A stretch of 64,000 bases of DNA. It comes from Pelagicoccus enzymogenes (GTDB lineage Bacteria; Verrucomicrobiota; Verrucomicrobiia; Opitutales; Opitutaceae). Shown piece by piece: positions 36,243-42,932 of this stretch; position 1 is the first letter of the stretch, and every line of letters starts with the position of its first letter. Made by a program: the position numbers and the translations under genes. A model generated the notes under the pieces. That model saw nothing but the letters and a program-made list of their open reading frames with translations. It was not told where the DNA came from and ran no database searches. The DNA lies in NCBI RefSeq assembly GCF_014803405.1, contig NZ_JACYFG010000051.1, forward strand, positions 62,001-126,000, written 5' to 3'.

Positions 36243-36298
36243 GTTCCCCGCTGCGTTGAAGGTCCCACCAAGTCGGTGGGGCCTTTTTTATTGGGAAC
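36243..36298 (+). terminator. Orphan terminator or attenuator before the primase-like gene
   Basis: GGTCCCACC (36261-36269) pairs with GGTGGGGCC (36275-36283), followed by TTTTTTATT, a textbook terminator shape. An outer pair GTTCCC/GGGAAC (36243-36248, 36293-36298) encloses it, and GCGG/CCGC upstream overlaps the outer arm and could form an alternative structure. No plus-strand gene ends nearby, so it either ends an unseen small RNA or attenuates the gene starting at 36317. Confidence 0.6.
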
Positions 36299-36316
36299 TA
36301 TCAATGAAAAGATATT

Positions 36317-36721
36317 ATGAAAAACACAAAAGTCATCACCAAAGAAAGTATAGCAGACGTGAAGAAGCAGGCGCCGATTGTCGACCTTATCGACAGCGAC
36401 GTTGGCCTCGACGACGTCGGTGGCTATTTTGCCGGACCAAGCCCTTTTCTGCCCTCGATGAGCAGGTCGCTTTGCGTGAACGCGGAAGCCGGCCGTTTTC
36501 GCTGCGTCGCTACCGGAAAGCGCGGGGACAGCATCGACTACATGAGGCTTCGCTTCCGCATGGGCTTTGTCGAGGCGGTCGAAGCTCTGGCGGAGCGTTA
36601 CGAGATCGAAATCCACTACGAAAATGAGAAGAAAGCGCTGGAGCCTATTCCGCAGTTCGAGCTTCCGATGTCGTTCGTCGAGTCGGGCTACCGGTCCAGG
36701 TTGAACCGCCGCTCTGCGTAA
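36317..36721 (+). CDS. Stand-alone primase-type (CHC2) domain lacking most zinc ligands
   Basis: A 134-residue protein aligning with the N-terminal zinc-binding domain of DnaG-type primases: IADVKKQAPIVDLIDSDVGL, then GDSIDYMRLRFRMGFVEAVE and LAERYEIEI. In true primases the domain carries CPFH and CFGCG; here these read SPFL and CVATG, so only one of four zinc ligands remains. It is also only the domain, with no TOPRIM part. It could be a decayed remnant of a mobile-element primase or a repurposed DNA-binding domain; the reading frame is intact, favouring the latter. It follows an attenuator-like hairpin. Confidence 0.65.
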   Translation: MKNTKVITKESIADVKKQAPIVDLIDSDVGLDDVGGYFAGPSPFLPSMSRSLCVNAEAGRFRCVATGKRGDSIDYMRLRFRMGFVEAVEALAERYEIEIHYENEKKALEPIPQFELPMSFVESGYRSRLNRRSA

Positions 36722-36747
36722 GGCAGTTGATGAGCAAGCGAGCTTAG

Positions 36748-36774
36748 CCCGGGAGCCTATGTAAGCTCCCGGGG
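36748..36774 (+). other. Strong hairpin after the primase-like gene
   Basis: CCCGGGAGC (36748-36756) and GCTCCCGGG (36765-36773) form a perfect 9-bp GC-rich stem without a T-run. It may stabilise the 3' end of the transcript or act as an inefficient terminator. Confidence 0.5.
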
Positions 36775-36814
36775 TTAGTCCTGTAACCTTTCTATAGAAA
36801 GTATATCGAATAAA

Positions 36815-37078
36815 ATGAAAGAGAACAAAGATGGAAGAAACCGCTTTCCTGATTGGTTTCAGCGTTTGAAGTACAAGTCGAAGGGGGAGCCCCATTTTCG
36901 TCTTCAAGACCTGGAGGAAGTCCTTCCGGAGGCGGATTGGAAGCGATTCGAGAAATGGATCGATCGTCAAACGGTACTTGTCGACGACGAGGGGCACTGC
37001 CGCGTATTTGCGTGGGACCTCCGGCGTTGGATCGACGAAGGAATGGACGAAAAGCAAGGCGACTCGACCTGGGATTGA
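36815..37078 (+). CDS. Small acidic/basic-patterned protein, unknown
   Basis: An 87-residue protein with highly charged composition: FPDWFQRLKYKSKG, then LEEVLPEADWKRFEKWIDRQ and VFAWDLRRWIDEGMDE. The latter half could be a small winged-helix or helical domain, but I recognise no family. It lies 93 bases after the primase-like gene in the same orientation and could be cotranscribed. The composition and intact frame suggest a real gene; function unknown. Confidence 0.5.
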   Translation: MKENKDGRNRFPDWFQRLKYKSKGEPHFRLQDLEEVLPEADWKRFEKWIDRQTVLVDDEGHCRVFAWDLRRWIDEGMDEKQGDSTWD

Positions 37079-37468
37079 GCAGTACCTTGCTGCAAAATCC
37101 TCTCTGTGGATGGGAGTGAAGCATGGGAGCTATTTCCATGCTCCATTCCCATCTTTTCAGTGTCGGGCAATAGGACAAGAGGGCTTACTGTCCCGGCGCT
37201 CGGCCTGAGTGGCTCCAGAGGTTGCCAATTTGCTTTCGAAAGTAGCAACGGCCGCCGCATCCCCGTCGATCTACGAACTTCATTCTGACTCTTTTCGGAA
37301 GCTGCTTTTCCGGATTCAAGTGCCTCGGCATCGATTTGGCGTTGGACCGAGCGCTTACCGTCAAATCTACTGTGCGGTGGTTTTCAAATGGAGTGGGGAT
37401 TTTGAAAAGCATGAGCCAAGATTCGTCGGATCCTTAAGCGCTTCCTCCCGACGCGGTTGGCAAAGTCC
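37079..37468. other. Gap with no convincing gene
   Basis: Several overlapping short frames exist on both strands, none with a recognised motif. Because a DUF3320-like fragment follows, this stretch may be the decayed upstream part of a large helicase gene, but I could not align it to that family by eye. Confidence 0.4.
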
Positions 37469-37786
37469 ATGAATGGCGAAGAAATTGTCTTTTGGCCAGA
37501 ATCGGTATCGCCTGCCGCATACAGCGCGTTTCGCATTCCGACCTCGGCGCCTCAGACGCATCGCGCAATCGATGAGATTCCTCTCGAAGAACTGCAGAAT
37601 GCGACCTTGGATACACTCGAAAAGTATATCAGTTTTCCACACGACGAGCTGAAGCGTGAAGTTGCCAAGCAATTCGGGATTTCAAGGCTAGGGAAAAACG
37701 TTACCAGCCGCCTGGACGAAGCGTTGGGATTGTTGAGGAATGCAGGAAAGGTCGAACAAGACGAGGAGCTTGTTAAGCTGCGTTAG
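37469..37786 (+). pseudogene. C-terminal DUF3320-like stub of a large helicase/nuclease
   Basis: About 105 residues (IVFWPESVSPAAYSAFR, IDEIPLEELQNATLDTLEKY, ELKREVAKQFGISRLGKNVT) resemble DUF3320, the winged-helix-like C-terminal domain of very large DUF4011-type helicase proteins with a Vsr-like nuclease. In those proteins the domain follows more than a thousand residues that are missing here, and upstream in-frame stops interrupt the frame. I read it as the surviving 3' end of a deleted defence or repair gene, though a free-standing small protein from the ATG at 37469 is possible. Confidence 0.5.
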
Positions 37787-37865
37787 GGCAGGGGGCTATT
37801 TCTTTGATTTCCACCTAGCGAGTCGTTTCTAGCACTCGTTCTTGGGGTAGAAGCTGTCCTGCTCG

Positions 37866-38750
37866 ATCAGGTGCTCCAGCTTCGCTGGCGCTTTCTCGCT
37901 TTTTCGCCAGCGATTTTAGCCAGTCTTTCGCCAAGCTCGTTCACAACTAGCCGGAATTTGGAAGGCGCCTCGACCAAATTGTTTCGGCGCAGGAAAGCTG
38001 CCCACTGGGTTTGCTTGATCGGATCGGTCGCCAGTCTGTCTGAGAACGGCTCGGGTGGAAGCGGAAGGGGCGTTTGCCGTCTGGCGAATGTCGCCTTGAT
38101 CGGCTTCTTGCAGGATTGGGGTATCGAGATCGAATCGCCGAAATAGGAACCAAAGGTCGAAGAAGTCTTTCATCCGAGTATTCGCTTCCTTGAGCGTCAT
38201 GGCCGCCTCGAGCTTTTCGGCGATCACGGTGTAGACGGGATCGGCTCTGAGTTGCGGAGCGGGGAAGTCGAGTAGCGCCGGATAGGTCGCGGCGGCCGGC
38301 TCAGGGGGTACTGCATCTCCCGCCCCGACATCGATTTGAATCGAGATCCTTGCCGATCCGAGCTTAGCTATGAGCTTCATCCGGATGCCGCCAAAGGTGT
38401 TGCCTTCGCGAATCTCGCTGGCGGTGATCGAAGCTGGGTCGAAGGCTAGTCCGTCCGGCTCGACATCCGTTTGGACGATCACCTGAAACGCATTCACGAG
38501 CGCGTCCGCCTCGCTTGGCAGAAAACCGAGCAGGTCTAGGTCGCGGGTCGGGCGATTGGGGATGGCGTCCCACAGGGCGAATAGCATCGCTCCTTTGAGA
38601 AGGAATCTGTCAGAGAATTGTGGATACGGAGATTCGATACAGAAGCCGTTCTATCCCATAGCGGGTGAGAGTGAGGTTGAAGTCCTGCTTCGTTTCCTTG
38701 GCAAACCTCTGCAGGCGATCCTTAACGGATGCGGAGAGATTGGCCGTCAT
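37866..38750 (-). pseudogene. AbiEii-type nucleotidyltransferase toxin, two frameshifts
   Basis: The start ATG at 38750 overlaps the antitoxin stop by four bases, as in AbiE operons. The first frame gives MTANLSASVKDRLQRFAKET and RYGIERLLYRISVS, then stops; homology resumes in another frame at about 38618 (SDRFLLKGAMLFALW, RPTRDLDLLGF with the DxD metal pair, DFFDLWFLFRRFDLD). Near 38101 a second shift occurs: the continuation IKATFARRQTPLPLPPEPFS and TQWAAFLRRNNLVEAPSKFR lies in a third frame, ending at 37866. Type IV AbiEii toxins modify tRNA or other targets with nucleotides. With two shifts the protein should be inactive, unless a sequencing error is involved. Confidence 0.8.
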
Positions 38751-39367
38751 GCGAGCATCTCCAGGTAGGGCTGTACGACCTTTCTCACGCGGCATATGGC
38801 AGCGGCATCAGCTAGGTCGGCCAAGGTGAATTTCCGCTGCTTCCAGCCGTCTTTCATCGCTTCCACGGCGACATCGACGCCGAACTTGTTCCGGTACTTG
38901 AAGCAGTCGGCGACAGTCTTGGCAGGGGTGAAGACGTGAATGCGGCCGCCGGGCAGGTGGTGGCTCTCGACCCCGAAGTTGTGCGTTGCTGTCGAGAATT
39001 TGCAGAAGCGGATAGGCAGTTCCTCGGCGGTGCGGGGTTGGCTCGCGTCGGAGGGGAGGGCGAGCCAGACTTGAAATGGGGATTGCGTTCCGATTTCGTG
39101 AAAGCGGAGAGCGGATATGAGGCAGACCACCCCTTTGGGAAAGCGCTTGGTGGCTTCGACGAGCGATCGGTTCTGATCGCCCTCGAAGGAGTCCGAGGCA
39201 TAAAGTCCCCTGGACACCTGATGGATCGTTCCCCGCTTGAGGAGGCGGCGGATGTATTCATGCGGAAATCCAGCCGTTACGAATTCCTCTGCCCGAAAAA
39301 GCCCGAGGCGCCGCGCGGCTTCGGTTGCCCGTTCGATCTTGGCGTTTATGTGACTATGTGCACCCAC
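38747..39367 (-). CDS. AbiEi-type antitoxin / transcriptional repressor
   Basis: A 206-residue protein starting at the GTG at 39367; no nearby ATG exists. The N-terminal winged helix (FRAEEFVTAGFPHEYIRRLL, then GTIHQVSRGLYAS) and the C-terminal antitoxin domain (FTPAKTVADCFKYRNKFGVD, VAVEAMKDGW) are those of AbiEi-type type IV antitoxins, which repress their own operon and neutralise AbiEii. It is intact although its toxin partner is broken, so it may persist as an orphan that can protect against related toxins. Confidence 0.85.
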   Translation of the reverse strand: MGAHSHINAKIERATEAARRLGLFRAEEFVTAGFPHEYIRRLLKRGTIHQVSRGLYASDSFEGDQNRSLVEATKRFPKGVVCLISALRFHEIGTQSPFQVWLALPSDASQPRTAEELPIRFCKFSTATHNFGVESHHLPGGRIHVFTPAKTVADCFKYRNKFGVDVAVEAMKDGWKQRKFTLADLADAAAICRVRKVVQPYLEMLA

Positions 39368-39395
39368 TAATTCCTAACTGGTGTGAAAAGCTAAC

Positions 39396-39590
39396 ATTAG
39401 CCAAGCTAAAACTCATCGTCGCAAGAACGGTCACACAGTCGCTCCGCTTTCGAAGACGAAAGATTTGGAACGGGAATCCAATTGGCGTTGGGGGTTGGGG
39501 GTAGTCTTCGGAGGTGTTGGCTTGGGAATTGGTGGACCGATTGGAGGTGTTATTGGTGCATTTGTCGGTTCGGAGCTGGGGAAGAAGTGA
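39396..39590 (+). CDS. Possible small glycine-zipper protein without a canonical start
   Basis: A frame open from 39387 to the TGA at 39588 reads KTHRRKNGHTVAPLSKTKDL, then WRWGLGVVFGGVGLGIGGPI and GGVIGAFVGSELGKK. The alternating glycines form a glycine zipper typical of small membrane proteins, and the basic start looks natural. There is no ATG, GTG or TTG at a fitting place; an ATT at 39396 is the only start-like codon. It may be a gene with a rare start, or one whose start has mutated. It is divergent from the antitoxin gene. Confidence 0.35.
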   Translation: MSQAKTHRRKNGHTVAPLSKTKDLERESNWRWGLGVVFGGVGLGIGGPIGGVIGAFVGSELGKK

Positions 39591-39768
39591 ATAAGGGTAT
39601 CGGATATGCACAATTGTGGTTCTTCTTTTAGGCAGCTCTTTCCAATGATCCCACTGGCTGTTCCTTGGCAAAGCCGTTACCTATATCGTCGGGTCATTCC
39701 GGTTTGGGAATTCAAAATGGCCTCATGAGTATCTTGCCTCGAAGCCTGACAGGGCCCATTTTGAGGAA

Positions 39769-40605
39769 ATGGCCAAGGATTCCAAGATAGAGTGGACGCA
39801 TCACACCTTCAATCCATGGTGGGGGTGTGCCAAGGTGTCGCCCGCATGCAGGAACTGCTATGCAGAAGCGTGGGCGAAACGGGTCGGCAACGACATCTGG
39901 GGAAAGGACTCAGATCGACGGTTCTTCACGGACAAACACTGGAGCGAGCCGATCAAGTGGAATCGCGAAGCAGAGTCCTGCGGCGAGCGTAGGAGGGTTT
40001 TCTGCGCGTCGATGGCCGACGTGTTCGAACGTAAGGCCGGGCTGGAACGATGGCGGGAGAGACTCTGGGCCCTTATCGAGAAGACCCCTTACCTGGACTG
40101 GCTTCTACTGACGAAGCGGCCGCAGAACATCGAGCGGATGGCTCCATGGGCTGGCGGGCTGTGGCCCGAGAACGTATGGCTGGGAACGACCGTGGAGAAT
40201 CAGCATTGGGCGGAGGTCAGGCTTCCCCACCTGCTCAAACACGGAGCCAAGGTCAGGTTCCTCAGCTGCGAGCCGCTGCTTGGAGAAATAGACCTGACCA
40301 GGTGGGCCAGGGACCAGTCGCTCCACAAGATAGACTGGGTGATAGCCGGTGGGGAAAGCGGTGCCAGCTCCCGGCCGATGAATCCAGAATGGGCTCGATC
40401 CCTTCGCGACCAGGCCCGCGCCGAGGGAGTGGCGTTCCACTTCAAGCAATGGGGCCACTGGGCTCCGAAGGAGCTGCTGACCGACAAGCAGAGGAAGGTT
40501 GTGACGATCGGTGCGAACGTGATGGCGTCGGCCGGCAAGAAGGCGGCCGGTCGCGAGCTCGATGGCAGGACCTGGGACGAACTTCCGATTGCGGCGCTCG
40601 CCTAA
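39769..40605 (+). CDS. DUF5131 (phage Gp37/Gp68-like) three-cysteine protein
   Basis: A 278-residue protein matching DUF5131: IEWTHHTFNPWWGC, then C20-x6-C27-x2-C30-Y-A, followed by VFCASMADVFE, DWLLLTKRPQNIERM, WLGTTVENQ, RFLSCEPLLGEIDL and IDWVIAGGESG. The three cysteines and the sheet pattern recall radical-SAM-like barrels with an iron-sulfur cluster, but the Cys spacing is not the classical CxxxCxxC, so this is inference. Members occur in phages and next to TcmP genes; function is unknown. The next gene starts four bases after its stop. Confidence 0.88.
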   Translation: MAKDSKIEWTHHTFNPWWGCAKVSPACRNCYAEAWAKRVGNDIWGKDSDRRFFTDKHWSEPIKWNREAESCGERRRVFCASMADVFERKAGLERWRERLWALIEKTPYLDWLLLTKRPQNIERMAPWAGGLWPENVWLGTTVENQHWAEVRLPHLLKHGAKVRFLSCEPLLGEIDLTRWARDQSLHKIDWVIAGGESGASSRPMNPEWARSLRDQARAEGVAFHFKQWGHWAPKELLTDKQRKVVTIGANVMASAGKKAAGRELDGRTWDELPIAALA

Positions 40606-40609
40606 CGGC

Positions 40610-41509
40610 ATGAAAAAGGAATCCTACCTCTTCGACATCGGCCCCTACCTCGGTGGGGAAGTCCCCAAGAAGTTCATTTCGGCGGACAACCCTCTCTGGA
40701 CCAGGAACAAGGCCAGATTCATCGCTCGTTACCTCAAGACCTTCACCTACGTCACCAAGCACGGGACCTACATCGACGCCTTTGCCGGTCCCCAACACGA
40801 GGAGACCTCGGAGGAGAGCTGGGCGGCGAAGCTCGTCATGGAGAACACGCCCTCGCGCTTGAGAAACTTTTACCTCTTCGACAAGGGGCCGAAGCAGATA
40901 GGGCATCTGAAAGGCCTTCGTACTAAATATCTGGAGACGGTGGAGAGGCCGAAGTCCAAACGCGTCGAGATAACCAGGGGCGATTGCAACGCTACCCTGC
41001 CCCGGTTCCTGGAGGAGAACCCAATCAAGGAGAACGAGGCTACGTTCTGTCTGCTCGACCAGAGATCGACCGAATGCGACTGGGCCACGGTAAAGGCCGT
41101 TGCCGGACACAAGGGTCGAAACGGAGGGATGAAGATCGAGATATTCTATTTCCTGGCCCAAGGGTGGATCGACCGAGGCATAAAGAGCTGGCGTTCAACA
41201 GCCGAAGAGAAGCGCCTCAAGTTCTGGGGGAAGGACGGGCTGGACCGCTTCCTGAGACTGAACTGCCAGGAAAGAGGGATCGCTATGGCGGCAAGGTTCA
41301 AGGAGGAGCTAGGCTACAAGTATTCCTATCCTTACCCGATTCAGAAGGAAGGTGAAAGCGGCCGCGTCATGTTCTGGATGATACACGCTAGCGACCATCC
41401 AAGAGCGACGGACCTTATGTGGCAGGCGTACAGGCACATCGGAGCGGGAGGCGGATTGAACGACCCCATCGAACAGACGGAGCTAGACGGGCTCGTATTC
41501 GAATCCTGA
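40610..41509 (+). CDS. tcmP: Three-Cys-motif partner protein
   Basis: A 299-residue protein from the ATG at 40610; longer in-frame versions overlap the upstream gene and lack support. It shows the hallmarks of TcmP: FISADNPLWTRNKARFIARY, GTYIDAFAGPQ, NFYLFDKG, ATFCLLDQRSTECDW and MKIEIFYFLAQGW. The family has a Rossmann-like core reminiscent of methyltransferases and is almost always encoded beside a three-cysteine (DUF5131-type) protein, as here. Its biochemistry is unknown. The tight linkage to DUF5131 and to a downstream HEPN protein suggests a defence or RNA-modification role (inference). Confidence 0.9.
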   Translation: MKKESYLFDIGPYLGGEVPKKFISADNPLWTRNKARFIARYLKTFTYVTKHGTYIDAFAGPQHEETSEESWAAKLVMENTPSRLRNFYLFDKGPKQIGHLKGLRTKYLETVERPKSKRVEITRGDCNATLPRFLEENPIKENEATFCLLDQRSTECDWATVKAVAGHKGRNGGMKIEIFYFLAQGWIDRGIKSWRSTAEEKRLKFWGKDGLDRFLRLNCQERGIAMAARFKEELGYKYSYPYPIQKEGESGRVMFWMIHASDHPRATDLMWQAYRHIGAGGGLNDPIEQTELDGLVFES

Positions 41510-41575
41510 ATCATTCCAGATTTCGGATGCATCAGCTTCAAATCTGCCCCTATACTTGATTCGCTATCCATTCTC

Positions 41576-42526
41576 ATGAGCATCTACAAGAACGGTATCG
41601 ATTCCATCAAGGTCGGCGTGGAGGACATGCAATCCAATGAAGCCGGCCGCGTCATCTCCGGACTGCGCAACATCCACGCGGGGATCTTGCTTCTGATCAA
41701 GGCGAAGCTGTCCAGCCTTTCCGGGGAAGGAAGCGACGAAGTCCTCATAAAGCAGAAAATCCTCCCCACCAAGGATAAGGACGGCAATGTTTGCTTCACA
41801 GGCCAGGGAAGGAAGACCGTCGATATCTTCCAGATGAAAGAGCGCTGCGAAAGCCTCAACGTATCCATAAATTGGAAACCCATAGACAAGATAACGAAGC
41901 TCCGTAACGATTCGGAGCACTACTTCACGACAGTCCCGCCCAAGACGATTCAAGAAGCGCTGGCGAAGACCTTTATCGTCATCAGCGACCTATTGAGGAA
42001 TCATCTTGGAAAGACGCCTCAAGAAGAGCTTGGCGAGGAGATCTGGCAATTCCTGCTGGAAAGCGAGGAAGTCTACGACCAGGAGAGGGACGAATGCGTC
42101 AGCGCGATCGAGATGGTCGATTGGGAATCGGCCATGCTCGAGGAGGCCGTCAAGGAACACTCATGCGACGTATGCGGCTCCAACTTGCTTAAGCCTACAG
42201 AAACCAACGTCAGCTTCCACGAGACGAACCTGAAATGCGGATCGTGTGGGAACGTCTTCTCGTTTCACGAATACGCGAGCGTAGCGCTGAACAAGCTTCA
42301 CGAGCCCGTGGCATACCTCGCGATGACCGATGGCGGAGATCCCGAGATTGTAGATTGCCCATTCTGCGGGGAATTTGGCTACGTCATCGAAGAGGGCCGC
42401 TGTGCTCTTTGCGAAGAGTACGCACATCGTCAATGCGCTCGATGTAGCAATCCGATCCCTGTCTCCGAGCTCAGCGATGGAAGTCTATGCGGCTATTGCC
42501 AGCACATGTCTGATAGAGATACTTGA
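41576..42526 (+). CDS. HEPN-like protein with C-terminal zinc ribbons
   Basis: A 316-residue protein. Residues about 20-150 are helical and contain R110-N-D-S-E-H115, the Rx4H signature of HEPN ribonucleases, preceded by GRVISGLRNIHAGILLLIKA, which looks like a HEPN first helix. The C-terminal part has several zinc-knuckle pairs: CDVCGSN with CGSC, CPFCGEF with CALC, and CARC with CGYC. It lies 66 bases after tcmP in the same direction. The combination suggests an RNA-targeting toxin or effector, with the ribbons sensing or binding nucleic acid. I know no named family for the whole protein. Confidence 0.65.
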   Translation: MSIYKNGIDSIKVGVEDMQSNEAGRVISGLRNIHAGILLLIKAKLSSLSGEGSDEVLIKQKILPTKDKDGNVCFTGQGRKTVDIFQMKERCESLNVSINWKPIDKITKLRNDSEHYFTTVPPKTIQEALAKTFIVISDLLRNHLGKTPQEELGEEIWQFLLESEEVYDQERDECVSAIEMVDWESAMLEEAVKEHSCDVCGSNLLKPTETNVSFHETNLKCGSCGNVFSFHEYASVALNKLHEPVAYLAMTDGGDPEIVDCPFCGEFGYVIEEGRCALCEEYAHRQCARCSNPIPVSELSDGSLCGYCQHMSDRDT

Positions 42527-42616
42527 GGAATAGGGTCCGCCTGATGGTGAAGGGGGGAGGGGCAATGAGGTAATTTCGGAGATTGGAAAGGAGTGGAGCA
42601 TATAAAGTTAGAGTGC

Positions 42617-42693
42617 AAAGGTATTGGAATGCCCCATTCCTGGCCCTTCGGATAAATACATCACCGAACGAAGTCATACGCAAAGGTATTGGT
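42617..42693. repeat. 13-bp direct repeats at the broken end of the DUF4365 gene
   Basis: GCAAAGGTATTGG occurs at 42617-42629 and again at 42681-42693, the second copy being inside the last codons of the DUF4365 stub. Such repeats may mark the point where the 3' part of the gene was lost by recombination. Confidence 0.45.
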
Positions 42694-42931
42694 ACGATCC
42701 CTTTTCCGTCCTTTCGGACTTCCGTACTGAGAGATTGTCTGATGCCTTAATCTGTGCCTTCAGGTTACGCCCAGTGACTTTGCCGTTTTGGATAAGCTCA
42801 ATCTCAAAGTCGATTCCGTAGTCATTCTCTGTTACATTGCGAAAAATGCCAAGCTTCCTCAAAGGATACAGAACTATGGCGTAAGATTCAGATTCTTTAC
42901 GTTTTTGGATAGTCTGCTTGGGTAGATCCAT
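42674..42931 (-). pseudogene. N-terminal stub of a DUF4365 protein
   Basis: An 85-residue frame, MDLPKQTIQKRKESESYAIV followed by NDYGIDFEIELIQNGKVTGR and NLKAQIKASD, matches the start of DUF4365, a PD-(D/E)XK-like nuclease family found in defence systems (D55-G-I-D and QIK supply the nuclease motif). Intact members run on for well over 100 residues more; here the frame ends just after the K-containing strand. It starts one base after the HerA stop, so it was the last gene of the operon. Either truncated by recombination at the direct repeat or still a minimal domain. Confidence 0.6.
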
Positions 42932-42932
42932 A

